Notes: a model not told the origin generated them from the letters alone. 64,000 nucleotides of DNA from Psychrobacter sp. APC 3281 (GCF_030407815.1 NZ_JASDCS010000001.1:124001-188000); one strand, 5' to 3'. Shown: positions 15,926 through 26,611, numbered from the stretch's first letter. Translations and numbers: made by a program.

Positions 15926-18224
15926 ATTATTTAATGATGTGACCGACAGGCGAGTGTTTGATAAGCTTATCCCAATAGGTTCACCACATCACATACAAAT
16001 GTCTCAGCTTATGATTGATGTGATAAGTTTAGTGCCAGATGATGATATTGGTTTGTTGTATTCAAAACCACGTGAGAATTTTGCAGATTTTACTGGGATA
16101 GACTGTAAAGATGTGATTAAACAAATTATTCGGCAAGGTAAAACAGTAGAGTGGGCGGTTACCTATATGCTGATTGTCTTTTATCAGGCCTATGGTGCGA
16201 TAGACGTTAATAGTAATGCTTGGCGGTTTATGAGCGGCTACTTAAAAGTGATATTCATGATCACAGTACGCAACGACAAGCACTTTGCTAAAATTGATAA
16301 GCTTGGCGTGCGTATTCGTATGGCACTAAGACCTACTGATCCGCAGTGTGAGATTCTCGACCAGTTAATCAGTATTCACGATCAGTGCGATAGCTTGTCC
16401 TCATGCTTATCTTATATCAGACAATATGAAGCAAGCGTTAAACAGAAAGAGGCAACAGGTAAAACAGCGAACCAATATCTTGGTAGTAAAATAGGTCAAA
16501 TCAGGCTGGCTTATGAGGTGGTAATTAATAATAAAACCTTTGTTGGCAAAACTTATACTGAGAGTACTAAACGCGTAAAGTCGGCTCAAACCGTCATCAA
16601 GACATTAGTGGATACTGACAATGAGCCACTACAAAGTATAGTGTTTGGTACGAAACAATCAAAAAAGCACAGTAACGTGGCAATCGCTGAAAATATTGCT
16701 GATGACAACGAAGTACCTTTGCTAGACAATAACTTTAAGCCCGTCACACAAATTGCTAAATCCTCTGAGCTGCAGCAATGGCGATTGAAAAATAACCATC
16801 AACATGCCCGCCGTAATCAATTTCATTTCCCAACCAATCATCGTCAGCTAAGCATTACCGGATACCAAATGTTATTTGCCACGCTTTGGCAGCGCTTTAT
16901 GAGTGTTGATAAAGAAAGTGGCATTGGGTATGTCGTCTTACTACTGTCACTATTAAGTGGACTTAGTATCGATAACATCATTGCTGATTGGCAATGTAGT
17001 CACAGTCAACGGCAGTATTTGGTCTATGACCGTGTCCGTAAAGTTAGTAGCATTGCCATCATGATTGATGTGACGACCAATACTCGAAGTCATCTGCTTG
17101 CCCACAGACAAAGCTATGGCAGTACCTTTTATCGTGCAATTCCTGAAGCTTTACAGATTATGCTTGAGGATAAAATTACCGTTTCATCCGATACTGTTAA
17201 AGATGCTATCTCTTATGCTAAAGATCTGCTTAACCTGCCAACACTGAGTCCGCAATATATTGAAGCAGGCCTGTTTATATTGATCAAAAACGAGCTTAAT
17301 AAGCCATTATATGCTGACCTGATCACAGGTGTTGATGTACGGCATAGCTCTGCGCTGTATTACCTTAGCACTAAAACGGTAGAGTTAGAGCAAACTTATA
17401 TAAAAACGGTAGAGCTGATAACTGAATATTGTAATGATGAGCAAAAAGCACTTTTAATAGATGAGTGTAGCGTACCGATGAACGGGCATAGAAGCCACAT
17501 TGGTAGTGATATGGCACTAAAGACCACAATGTGCCAGCAGTTCTTTAATCAACTGGCTGTCAGTGCCGAGAGCTTTAATGGCAAGCTAAAGTCCCACATG
17601 GATCGCTATATTGCGCAGTTTAATAGCTATAGTATTTGGTTGTGGCATATTGTCATGATCCAAACCGGTATTCGCCCAGTCAAGCATGCACCAGGCTTGC
17701 TACACCAGTTTGACCTTCAGCGGCGTATACTATGGGTATCTGACAAAGAAGAGCGTCATGCGCAGTCTGATGGTAGGCTCATTCCTCTTAGCAAATTTTT
17801 GATAACGGCTATTCAAAACTACATTATTTATATTAAGCAATTTGCCGCTATCTATAATTCATTATGTCCAACAGCACCTTATCCCATCAATGACATCTTG
17901 CAATCAGAACAACCCCTCATTCAAATTTACCAAAAAAATCCAAAAGGCTTTGCCAGTATTACGCCAAGCCGAGTCCGCTATCAGTTGCAGGACTTTTTTA
18001 GTCATCAGGATAATTGGCTACGTCATCAGCTGAGATCCATGCTCACAGGGCGCGTGCCTGACTATCTGATTTGCGCCCTTTATGGTCATGAGCATGCTGA
18101 TCAAGAATTCATGCACCCGATGTCATCAAGCTTCATAAATCAACTGCATACGCTCAGTCCCCATTTAGATGCGATTGCTACAGACCTTCACTTAAAACAA
18201 ATTGAGGTTCGTCTATATGGATAA
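15912..18224 (+). CDS. Divergent tyrosine-recombinase-like protein lacking the catalytic Tyr
   Basis: The 770-aa chain has a long N-terminal region of unknown fold and a C-terminal region that follows the tyrosine recombinase layout. TGIRPVKHA carries the first Arg (Arg588). NWLRHQLRS has the HxxR box with Asn701 in place of His and Arg704 kept. YGHEH supplies the GH (725-726). At the nucleophile position, nine residues after GH, there is His735 instead of Tyr. It may be a structural partner of the next protein or use another nucleophile. It overlaps both neighbours, which supports a three-protein recombination complex. Confidence 0.6.
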   Translation: MGHTKLFNDVTDRRVFDKLIPIGSPHHIQMSQLMIDVISLVPDDDIGLLYSKPRENFADFTGIDCKDVIKQIIRQGKTVEWAVTYMLIVFYQAYGAIDVNSNAWRFMSGYLKVIFMITVRNDKHFAKIDKLGVRIRMALRPTDPQCEILDQLISIHDQCDSLSSCLSYIRQYEASVKQKEATGKTANQYLGSKIGQIRLAYEVVINNKTFVGKTYTESTKRVKSAQTVIKTLVDTDNEPLQSIVFGTKQSKKHSNVAIAENIADDNEVPLLDNNFKPVTQIAKSSELQQWRLKNNHQHARRNQFHFPTNHRQLSITGYQMLFATLWQRFMSVDKESGIGYVVLLLSLLSGLSIDNIIADWQCSHSQRQYLVYDRVRKVSSIAIMIDVTTNTRSHLLAHRQSYGSTFYRAIPEALQIMLEDKITVSSDTVKDAISYAKDLLNLPTLSPQYIEAGLFILIKNELNKPLYADLITGVDVRHSSALYYLSTKTVELEQTYIKTVELITEYCNDEQKALLIDECSVPMNGHRSHIGSDMALKTTMCQQFFNQLAVSAESFNGKLKSHMDRYIAQFNSYSIWLWHIVMIQTGIRPVKHAPGLLHQFDLQRRILWVSDKEERHAQSDGRLIPLSKFLITAIQNYIIYIKQFAAIYNSLCPTAPYPINDILQSEQPLIQIYQKNPKGFASITPSRVRYQLQDFFSHQDNWLRHQLRSMLTGRVPDYLICALYGHEHADQEFMHPMSSSFINQLHTLSPHLDAIATDLHLKQIEVRLYG

Positions 18225-21200
18225 TATTAGCGCTCATAAACTGCGACAGCTTAATAGAGAAGAATCCAAAAAAAGTATTAAGCGTGATGCTAAAAAATTA
18301 ATCGAAGAATATATCAATCAAAATTCTATGCAGCCGCCTTGTGAGCTGCAGCATCATTATGAAGCGATTAACCAGTTGCTAGAAGGGACGTTCGACACCG
18401 CTCAAAACTTCCAATTGGCTCGGCGTGGGTTTTTAGAGTTTGTTCGTGATTATAATAAAACTCATCAGATATATCTTAATGAGCCTGTAGTACCGATACT
18501 GGCAACTCGTGAGCGCTTGACCATTAACTATGATTGGTTTGTGAATGGACGTGCTGTGGCAGACAGTAGTGCGACAATGATAAAGGTTTGGCAACGAAAA
18601 CGGCGTTTCTCAGTAAACGACTTGGTTGAAGGGGTGCTGTATTGCAGTATCATGTATGGCGGTATGAACGATATTGAGGTGTTGAAAGCATTGTATGACT
18701 GGCTATTTGGTGAACGTCAGATTTATCAAATTAGCATGCCAGCAACTGATGAAAAAAGTAGGGCAGAGTATTTGGCTGTGATATCGCTCAAAGTATGTGA
18801 TGATAATTATGGCTGCGTGGCTGATGAGAGTGAAAGCTTGCACCGTTTTGTTGATTATGTTCCCGATGATATGAGTCTGTGTTTTTTATATGCTCTAAAG
18901 GATAAAGAGTTAAACACTACCAAGATAAAGTCATTTAATACCATAATCAACGATATCTCAAAAACGCTTAAACTTACCAATAAAGATATCGATCGCCCGC
19001 AGCACTCACTGCTCATCAAATATGCCAACTACCACTGGCGGCAAATAGAAGGTAGCCTGATTGATGGTGCGCTCACCGTGGTAAAACAAGGTGATCTCAA
19101 AACCACGGGGCTGCCGACTGAGAAGCTTATTCATTATAACCGAGAGCTCATAAAGCCAAGTCCTGAGCCACTTGAGTGGTCTGAGCTGTTTGATGCCAGT
19201 TATCAAACGGCAGGAAAGTCACAAGACAAGAGAAATGCCACAGCTTATCCAAGCTTTAGCAAAAATCTGATCAAAGAGCTGCAAGATGCGCTCAAACTGA
19301 CCAGAGTTGCTGCTATCTCTACTATCACAACACTAAAGACAGACGCTAGCCAGCCTAATGCGCAGCGCTTGCTTAGTTGGACTTTGTCGTTGCTCGGTGA
19401 TAATAGCATTCGGCTTAATACCATCAGTAAATATGCTGGCTGCATTGGTCGCGACTGGCTGATGCTGACGATGGATGAGGATATGGATCAATGGGAGGGT
19501 AATGACTTTGAGGAAGTTTATGAGCAAATTATTCAGAGTAAGGTAAAAGATGGCCGCAGGACATCTGTGCTGAGCAAGTCATCAGAGTTTGATGATACGT
19601 CTAGTGGTATAGATAATGATAACAATACTACTGGTCAAGCGCTGTCTCATCTTGACCGACTAAAAGACAGCCAGAAATTTACTTATGGGCGTCTGAAAGC
19701 ATTTCACGATTATCAGCGTGCACACTTTGATGCTCCCTATGTTTATTTCCCATGGGGGAATAACCGTCAAGTGATTAAAGCAAACATAGTATCACCTCGT
19801 ATCTATCATGCTATGAAAGATTATCTCAAGTCATCAACTTTAGATTCTGATCAGAAACGACTGTGCTTAGTCGTCTTGAGTTTGGCATATCGTACAGGTA
19901 TGCGTATAAACGAATTAATTGGTATAAAAGTCTCAGATGTGACCGATATCTATACTGACAACCTCGATCAAAAAGTTGAATTTCCTCAAATATTACTGAG
20001 ACCCAATCGTTATCGACGGCTAAAAAGCAGCAGTGCCAAGCGAATGATACCAATAGACTGTCTACTGAAACCAGAAGAATTAGAGCAGCTCCTTAGTTTA
20101 TATCACTATCAGACCAGACTAAAACAAAGCTACTTGTTTTCGCAAGGATCAGGCGATCAGCCGTTGCCTCATATATTCTTTAGTAACCTGATGAAGGTTA
20201 TGTGGGATCGATTGCTTGGTGATCATGATTTTACTTTTCATAGTCTGCGGCACACGGCAATTAGCCATTTAGCGGTTGTGCTCAATCAGTCACCATTGGC
20301 ACAGTTATTAACAGATTACGATGCTATGCATTGCACGGCCATATCCAAAGGGGTTCTGGCATATAATCAAGATCAGGGAGTATGGTTTGGGCTGGCTAGC
20401 TTTGCTGGGCATCTAACACCTGATACGACATTTGAGCATTATATTCATACAGCGCACCTATTGGCGGGTTGGCAAATGAGTGAAGCAAAACTAACCCTAC
20501 CATTAATGGTTCTAGAGGCAGTCACAAAGATAAACTACCAGGCAGTAAATAGAGAGGATGGTAGTGCCTACGACGCTAAAACTAAGCTAGTCGCCTTAAG
20601 TAAGCTACGTCCGTATCTTATAAAGAAGTTAGTTGGTCATAAAACATCTTTGTTTGTTGAAAGTGTAGAACAAAAGAAAGGTTCTGAATCTAGCCAGCAA
20701 GCAACTGAAAATGCTACAGACACAGAGAAACCAGAAGTAAAATCTATTTTAATTAATCCAAAGTATCATGATGTGATTGCATTTTTAGAAGAAATACAGG
20801 AACTAAAAGTTGAAAAAAGACAAGAAAATCTAGCAGAAGTTGCTATAAGGCATGGTATCAGTATAACGGAAGCAAAATGTATCTATCACAAGGCAGAGCA
20901 AGTATTTACAAATGATAAATTGCTGCTAGGTGCACCGAGAGGACGTAAGAATCAAGAGCTACTTATTAAAGCGCTTGATAGGGTTTACCAGATGTCTATT
21001 GAAGAGCCTGAACAGTTAACAGAATTCGTAGAAATATTCTCTAATAAACATAATATGAAGACATCCTCTCTGCATTTTGGGGTAAAAGAATCACAATTAA
21101 TAATGCTAGAACAGTTCGTAAGTATAGGAACTAGACTTGTTGATAGCTTATATTGGCAGATTCGTTCTGATAGCGAAAAGGCGGTTAGTCATCTTAAAAA

Positions 21201-21387
21201 GGAGCTAAAGCTGGACAGCAATATACGTACTGGAACTCGTGAAAACTACAAAGGTTATGAAGTCAGAGTAGTACAGAGAAAACGTAGACATTCTGATAAA
21301 AACTTGACTAAGGCGGATAGCTACTATGCTTCTTCAGGACTTCTGAAATACGTAGGGTACTTACTTATGATATTAATTAAATATTAA
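18217..21387 (+). CDS. Large tyrosine site-specific recombinase
   Basis: The 1056-aa protein (from the ATG at 18217; a TTG at 18202 is also in frame) carries a complete catalytic set. TGMRINELIG has Arg563, HSLRHTAISH has His675 and Arg678, AGHLTPDTTFEHYIH has Gly731-His732 and nucleophile Tyr742. The ~500-residue N-terminal part and ~250-residue C-terminal part are unassigned; the latter contains a possible HTH (NLAEVAIRHGISITEAKC). Its ATG overlaps the stop of the 770-aa gene. It is the probable catalytic subunit of the trio element that carries or abuts the BREX operon. The size is about three times that of a simple XerD-type enzyme. Confidence 0.8.
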   Translation: MDNISAHKLRQLNREESKKSIKRDAKKLIEEYINQNSMQPPCELQHHYEAINQLLEGTFDTAQNFQLARRGFLEFVRDYNKTHQIYLNEPVVPILATRERLTINYDWFVNGRAVADSSATMIKVWQRKRRFSVNDLVEGVLYCSIMYGGMNDIEVLKALYDWLFGERQIYQISMPATDEKSRAEYLAVISLKVCDDNYGCVADESESLHRFVDYVPDDMSLCFLYALKDKELNTTKIKSFNTIINDISKTLKLTNKDIDRPQHSLLIKYANYHWRQIEGSLIDGALTVVKQGDLKTTGLPTEKLIHYNRELIKPSPEPLEWSELFDASYQTAGKSQDKRNATAYPSFSKNLIKELQDALKLTRVAAISTITTLKTDASQPNAQRLLSWTLSLLGDNSIRLNTISKYAGCIGRDWLMLTMDEDMDQWEGNDFEEVYEQIIQSKVKDGRRTSVLSKSSEFDDTSSGIDNDNNTTGQALSHLDRLKDSQKFTYGRLKAFHDYQRAHFDAPYVYFPWGNNRQVIKANIVSPRIYHAMKDYLKSSTLDSDQKRLCLVVLSLAYRTGMRINELIGIKVSDVTDIYTDNLDQKVEFPQILLRPNRYRRLKSSSAKRMIPIDCLLKPEELEQLLSLYHYQTRLKQSYLFSQGSGDQPLPHIFFSNLMKVMWDRLLGDHDFTFHSLRHTAISHLAVVLNQSPLAQLLTDYDAMHCTAISKGVLAYNQDQGVWFGLASFAGHLTPDTTFEHYIHTAHLLAGWQMSEAKLTLPLMVLEAVTKINYQAVNREDGSAYDAKTKLVALSKLRPYLIKKLVGHKTSLFVESVEQKKGSESSQQATENATDTEKPEVKSILINPKYHDVIAFLEEIQELKVEKRQENLAEVAIRHGISITEAKCIYHKAEQVFTNDKLLLGAPRGRKNQELLIKALDRVYQMSIEEPEQLTEFVEIFSNKHNMKTSSLHFGVKESQLIMLEQFVSIGTRLVDSLYWQIRSDSEKAVSHLKKELKLDSNIRTGTRENYKGYEVRVVQRKRRHSDKNLTKADSYYASSGLLKYVGYLLMILIKY

Positions 21388-21696
21388 GGCAAAGATTTAT
21401 GCTGTAGTGGTATATAAAATCTGGTTTCAGTCTTTTTATACAGCGTTATGTTGTTATGCTTTAATAACGTGACTTGAGTAAGGCATGAAAATAATATAAG
21501 TTGAAAAGCTTTCACATAATTTGCTTCAATCTGTAGTATGAGCTGACCAATTGATGTAGGCTATGCTCGTCAATTAGTGCTCTGATAAAAGAAAGACACA
21601 AGCACTTATTTGGGACTTACCTACGTGAGTTTTTTTGTTATCTAAAAGTTGAAACTGTCAGGTTCGACTGTACTACCAATCGCGAGTAACTAGAAT
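21388..21696. other. Probable BREX promoter region
   Basis: This 309-base gap lies between the recombinase trio and brxA. It has no ORF with coding character. There is a short inverted repeat aattga/tcaatt around 21549-21576 that could be an operator. No brxR-like WYL gene is directly upstream; the nearest is the WYL gene at 11.4 kb. The BREX operon must be transcribed from here or from the trio. Confidence 0.45.
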
Positions 21697-22296
21697 ATGA
21701 ATGTAAAAGATTACGTTGGTGATCTAATCGGAGCAAGTTTGCTGATTACTGAGTCGCGAATCATTGCAGGTTATCTATTAAAGGATTTATCTGATGATGA
21801 ATGGAAATCACTTGTTATCGAGCAAAACATCCTTCAAAAGAGATCAGCACAGACAGCAAGCCGCTATACGAAAACGATTCGCCATCGTGTTGGAGGGCTT
21901 GGTGACGACTTTATAGCATCATTGCTTGAGTCTACTGAGCGTGCCTATATTCAGCTATTAATGGCAGCATTGCTGATTGACTCTCCGATAGTAGCTGACT
22001 TTATGCGATTAAGTCTTGCTGAAGCGCGCAGAACCTACAAGCCTACATTGGCGTCTGATGCTTGGACTGAGTTTTATGACACACAGATACGTGTATATCC
22101 AGAGCTAAATAAATTCTTTGAGTCCACTATTAATAAAATGGGCAATAATGCGATTAAGTCATTAGTAGATAGTGGCTATCTAAGTACTAGTCGTAAACGT
22201 CAGATCCAACCTGTTTACCTGCTACCAGAAGTAAAAGAATGTCTTATAAGCATCAATAGGGAAGACTTGATCGATGTTATGGAGTGCACGATATGA
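21697..22296 (+). CDS. brxA: BREX protein BrxA
   Basis: The 199-aa protein matches the DUF1819/BrxA family, a small winged-helix-like DNA-binding core component of BREX phage defence. Seen in sequence are GASLLITESRIIAGYLL near the N-terminus, the central LMAALLIDSPIVADFM, and LVDSGYLSTSRKRQIQPVYL near 160-180. It is the first gene of the operon. Its stop codon overlaps the brxB start as ATGA. It probably helps recognise or bind DNA in the methylation/exclusion complex. Confidence 0.9.
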   Translation: MNVKDYVGDLIGASLLITESRIIAGYLLKDLSDDEWKSLVIEQNILQKRSAQTASRYTKTIRHRVGGLGDDFIASLLESTERAYIQLLMAALLIDSPIVADFMRLSLAEARRTYKPTLASDAWTEFYDTQIRVYPELNKFFESTINKMGNNAIKSLVDSGYLSTSRKRQIQPVYLLPEVKECLISINREDLIDVMECTI

Positions 22297-22871
22297 ATGC
22301 GCTTAAGAGACGGCTGGATTTAATTCTTGAACGTATAGAGAGCCCAAAATTCTTAAAAAACGATGGTTTGGGTAACGAGATTGGTTTTTGGATCTTCGAT
22401 TATCCAGCAAAGTATGAATTGGTGGTACGAGACCACCTTGAGCATATTACTGAAAAGTTAGATAAGCGTGATTATCGTTTTGTTCATCTAAATATATTTA
22501 CAGTGCTTATTGATATGCTTGAAGATCGCGGCTTATTTGAACGTGCCTGCTTACGTGAACAGCAAGTGGGTGTTGATAGTTTACGTAAAACGCTAGCAGG
22601 GCCACTTAGCCAAGATAAGGTGGCTAAATTCATTGCCAATAAATATCAACCCTCTGAGCTGGATTTTGTATTGTTATCAGGCTTAGGAAGCGCATGGCCT
22701 TTGGTTAGAGGTCATGAGCTGCTTAGCGCATTACAAGATATCATGGGTAGTACCCCATTGGTTTTGTTTTATCCTGGTGAATACAGCGGAAGAGATTTAT
22801 ATCCTTTTGGCATGATTGAATCCAAAAACTACTATCGCGCTTTTAAATTAGTGTCTGAAAGTGGCAAATAA
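22293..22871 (+). CDS. brxB: BREX protein BrxB
   Basis: DUF1788/BrxB family, a small core BREX protein of unknown biochemical role. The 192-residue product starts MNALKRRLDLILERIES and contains the family block VLLSGLGSAWPLVRGHELLS near 130-149 and VLFYPGEYSG near 160-169. The ATG at 22293 lies inside the brxA stop (ATGA) and is preferred to the GTG at 22284. Translation is coupled to brxA. Confidence 0.92.
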   Translation: MNALKRRLDLILERIESPKFLKNDGLGNEIGFWIFDYPAKYELVVRDHLEHITEKLDKRDYRFVHLNIFTVLIDMLEDRGLFERACLREQQVGVDSLRKTLAGPLSQDKVAKFIANKYQPSELDFVLLSGLGSAWPLVRGHELLSALQDIMGSTPLVLFYPGEYSGRDLYPFGMIESKNYYRAFKLVSESGK

Positions 22872-22911
22872 AATTTATCAATGATAAGAAATAAAATAGA
22901 GAGCCTACTAG

Positions 22912-25900
22912 ATGAATATTGAACAGATTTTTTCAAAACAGCTGACTCGTGATATCAATGGCGTTGTCAAAGCTGAGCAAAAAGATAACGACAGTATCTA
23001 TGTTGAGCTAGATGAGTACGTCATAACGCAAGAGCTTAATAGGCATTTTCGAGCGTTTTTTTCCGCTTATGCGCCTTCTGTAGATCATAGTGGTTCTGCT
23101 ATGTCTGGAAAAGTTGGGGTTTGGATTTCTGGGTTCTTTGGCTCTGGTAAGTCACATTTTCTAAAAATATTGTCATACTTATTAGAAAATAAGTCAGTAG
23201 AGAAAGATGGTGAAGGCCGGCAAGCCTTTGATTTTTTTAAGGACAAGATTACAGATACTGCTTTATTAGCAGATATTAAAAAGTCTGTTAGCAAAGATAC
23301 CGATGTTATCTTGTTCAATATTGATTCAAGAGCGAACACCGAAGATCGTGAGAATGCTATTCTTAAAGTATTCTTAAAAGTATTCAACGAGCGTGTGGGT
23401 TACTGTGCTGACTTTCCTCATATTGCACATCTAGAACGCGAGCTTGATAAGCGTGACCAATACGATTCATTTAAGGCCAAGTTCGCTGAGTTAACCTTAT
23501 CTACGTGGGAAGAAGAGCGTGATGCTTATGACTTTTACCGCGATGAGCTATCAGAAGCTTTGGCTCATGCCAGCGATCAGTCCAAAGAGTCTGCTAAACA
23601 CTGGGTACAGCAAATAGAGAATAACTTCCCACTCGATATCCAAAATTTTTGCAAATGGGTAAATGACTACCTAGATAGTAGTGGCGACCGCAATTTATTA
23701 TTTATGGTCGATGAAGTGGGGCAGTTTATTGGTAAAAACACCCAAATGATGCTTAAGCTGCAGACTATTACTGAAGACTTAGGGACGTACTGTGGTGGTC
23801 GTGCTTGGGTAGTTGTTACATCACAGGCAGATATTGACGCTGCTATTGGCGGGATGAGCAAAGGTGATGGTCAAGACTTCTCTAAGATTCAAGGTCGCTT
23901 TAATACTCGTCTGCAGTTGTCTAGTTCGAACACCTCTGAGGTTATCCAAAAGCGTCTGTTATCTAAAACAGATAAGGCTCATGAGCAGCTCACAGATATA
24001 TTCGCTGAAAAAGGCGATATCCTACGCAATCAGTTAACTTTCGATAAGACAACCACAGCTGATCTAAAAGGCTATACCGATAGCTTATCCTTTGTAGATA
24101 ACTATCCCTTTGTCCCTTATCACTATAATTTGGTTCAAAAGGTCTTTGAATCTATTAGGGTTAAAGGGGCAAGTGGTAAGAATCTGGCCATGGGTGAACG
24201 CTCTTTACTAGATGCGTTTCAATCTGCAGCAAAGCAGATGAAGAATAATGAGCTTGATGTGCTCGTTCCTTTTCATAGTTTCTATGCACCTATTGAGAGC
24301 TTTTTAGAGCCAGCAATCAAGCGTACTATTGATCAAGCCTGTGAGTCAGAGTCACTGACTAAGTTTGATCAAAATATCTTAAAAACTTTATTTTTGATTC
24401 GTTATGTCGATGTGGTCAAAAGCACTTTAGATAACCTAGTGACCCTATCAATTGATCGTATCGATGCTGATAAAATTAAGTTACGTAAGCAAATTGAAGA
24501 TAGCTTAAATCGGTTAGAAAAACAGCTGCTAATCGCACGCAATAATGATGTATTTATATTTTTGACTAATGAAGAAAAAGAGATTGAAAACGAGATCCGT
24601 CAAACAGATTTTGAGATGTCTGAGGTATCGAATAAACTTTCGACTATTGTATTTAATGACATTCTTAAGAATAACCGAACCTACCGTTATCCTATAAATA
24701 AACAAGACTTTATGGTTAGCCGATTTTGTAATGGTCATCCTAAAGATGGTACAACCCTTGAAGATTTAGTCATCAAAGTCGTATCGCCACTAGATAGCCA
24801 TTACGACAGCTTCTCTCATGAGCAGGCATGTATTGAGCATAGTCTGAAAGATAATGGCTCTGTACTAATCAAGTTAGATGAAGACCAGCGTCTATGGGAT
24901 GATCTGACGGTATTTATAAAGACGGATCGCTTCTTAAAACAAAATTCAGGACAGCGGCCAGAGCAAGAGCACCTACTGCGTGAAAAGCAAATGGAGAACA
25001 TGGCACGTGAAAAACGCTTAAAGGTGGGTTTTGAAGCATTATTTGCAGAAGCTAGTGTCTATGCTATCGGTACTAAGATGCCAAAAAAATCAGTGACACC
25101 AAGCGTTATCGTTGAAGAGTCCTATAAGTACATCGTTGAAAACACCTTTGCTAAACTAAACTTACTAAATGTGACACCAGGTGAGGTGTTGCCTGAGCTA
25201 CAGAAAGTATTAGTAGCAGATAATGTCGCCCAGCTAGGACTTGACCTTCAAGCAGATGAGTCCAACCCAGACGCCACTCGCGAAGTAGAGCAGTATGTTT
25301 CGTTCAGAATAGAGCGCAATGAGCCAGTTTATTTAAGTGATATCGTGACTCACTTTGGTAAACGTCCTTATGGCTGGCCTGTCAATGAGATACTACTGTT
25401 AGTCGCACGGCTTGGATTGGCAGGTAAGCTTGCGTTTAGTCTGCAAGGTAGCGATTTGGCACTTAATAGAGCATATGAGCCGTTTAATAGCGTACGTAAG
25501 CGTGGTGATATACGAGTTAATAAAATTCGTCAGGTTAATGATAGTCAGGTTAAAAAAGCCTCTAAATTGGTAAAAGATCTATTTTCCAAGACCTTTATTG
25601 GCTCTGGTGAAAAAGAGCTGTATGAACTTATAAAACAAGCATTGGAAAACTGGAATGAAGCGTTAAAATCTTTTCGCACAAAATCACAAACGGGACACTT
25701 TCCTGGTAAGCCACAGATTAATGATGGGTTGGTATTGGTAGCGGGTATACTAGAAAAAAAATCGAGCTTTGAATTCATTGAACGATTTTTGCAAGATGGC
25801 GATGCATTAGAATCATTTGTTGAAAAGTTTGAAGACCTCGATGATTTTTATAATAGTCAGTTTCAAATATGGCAGTCCCTCTCTACTGCATTGAATGAGC

Positions 25901-26583
25901 GCTTTAAGGCGAACTTGCACGCACTTGAAAAAGACCCGCAAGCATCAAAGGCTCTACAAGAGCTCAAGAGCATTTATGACATGCCAGCGCCTTATGGTCA
26001 AATGCGCCGTATCAGCCCACTCATTGAGCAGGTTAATAAGATTAACTTGGCTTTGGTAGAAGACAAGCGCGCTCACGCTCTTATTAGAGTGGATGAACGC
26101 ATTGAGCGTATCAACCAAGCGCTAGCAGAAGCATCGGCACCTGCGGATATTAGTAATAAAGCGCTGCGTCCCCTGCAATTATGTCGAGAGCGCATAGAGA
26201 AGACTAACTCTATTCCGCAAATTTTCAGTGAACAGATGGAAGCTGGAGATCATGAGGAAAGCGCGAATGAGTTATTAAATGACTTTATCGAACAGCAGCG
26301 TAAGCAGGTCGAAAATGAGGAGCGTCAGCGTGCTCTTGAGTATGAAAGACAACAGGCAGAAGCCGCAAAAGCAGGTAAAGCTGTACCGCAGTCTGTACCT
26401 AAGCCCGTTATCCCTGTTCCAGTCGCTAAACGCACCGTTACGATTGATCCTAAAAATGTCATGAAGCACTCAATATCAGGCGACTTTATCGAAAGTACTG
26501 CCGAAGTAGATGATTATCTATACGCGTTAAGAGAGCAGCTAATAGCTGCGGTAAAAGCTGGTGATAGAGTGCGGATTAAATAA
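22912..26583 (+). CDS. brxC: BREX P-loop ATPase BrxC
   Basis: The 1223-aa STAND/AAA-like ATPase (BrxC/PglY) is the central motor of BREX. The Walker A is GFFGSGKSHF at residues 74-83 and the Walker B region is LFMVDEVGQFIG near 262-273. Coiled-coil segments follow around 510-560 (LRKQIEDSLNRLEKQLL) and near 1120-1160 (EQQRKQVENEERQRALE). Length agrees with type 1 BrxC (about 1200 aa). It is needed for both host methylation and phage exclusion in studied systems. It begins 40 bases after brxB. Confidence 0.95.
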   Translation: MNIEQIFSKQLTRDINGVVKAEQKDNDSIYVELDEYVITQELNRHFRAFFSAYAPSVDHSGSAMSGKVGVWISGFFGSGKSHFLKILSYLLENKSVEKDGEGRQAFDFFKDKITDTALLADIKKSVSKDTDVILFNIDSRANTEDRENAILKVFLKVFNERVGYCADFPHIAHLERELDKRDQYDSFKAKFAELTLSTWEEERDAYDFYRDELSEALAHASDQSKESAKHWVQQIENNFPLDIQNFCKWVNDYLDSSGDRNLLFMVDEVGQFIGKNTQMMLKLQTITEDLGTYCGGRAWVVVTSQADIDAAIGGMSKGDGQDFSKIQGRFNTRLQLSSSNTSEVIQKRLLSKTDKAHEQLTDIFAEKGDILRNQLTFDKTTTADLKGYTDSLSFVDNYPFVPYHYNLVQKVFESIRVKGASGKNLAMGERSLLDAFQSAAKQMKNNELDVLVPFHSFYAPIESFLEPAIKRTIDQACESESLTKFDQNILKTLFLIRYVDVVKSTLDNLVTLSIDRIDADKIKLRKQIEDSLNRLEKQLLIARNNDVFIFLTNEEKEIENEIRQTDFEMSEVSNKLSTIVFNDILKNNRTYRYPINKQDFMVSRFCNGHPKDGTTLEDLVIKVVSPLDSHYDSFSHEQACIEHSLKDNGSVLIKLDEDQRLWDDLTVFIKTDRFLKQNSGQRPEQEHLLREKQMENMAREKRLKVGFEALFAEASVYAIGTKMPKKSVTPSVIVEESYKYIVENTFAKLNLLNVTPGEVLPELQKVLVADNVAQLGLDLQADESNPDATREVEQYVSFRIERNEPVYLSDIVTHFGKRPYGWPVNEILLLVARLGLAGKLAFSLQGSDLALNRAYEPFNSVRKRGDIRVNKIRQVNDSQVKKASKLVKDLFSKTFIGSGEKELYELIKQALENWNEALKSFRTKSQTGHFPGKPQINDGLVLVAGILEKKSSFEFIERFLQDGDALESFVEKFEDLDDFYNSQFQIWQSLSTALNERFKANLHALEKDPQASKALQELKSIYDMPAPYGQMRRISPLIEQVNKINLALVEDKRAHALIRVDERIERINQALAEASAPADISNKALRPLQLCRERIEKTNSIPQIFSEQMEAGDHEESANELLNDFIEQQRKQVENEERQRALEYERQQAEAAKAGKAVPQSVPKPVIPVPVAKRTVTIDPKNVMKHSISGDFIESTAEVDDYLYALREQLIAAVKAGDRVRIK

Positions 26584-26611
26584 TAGTTCATAATATAGAT
26601 TGAGAATAGCT

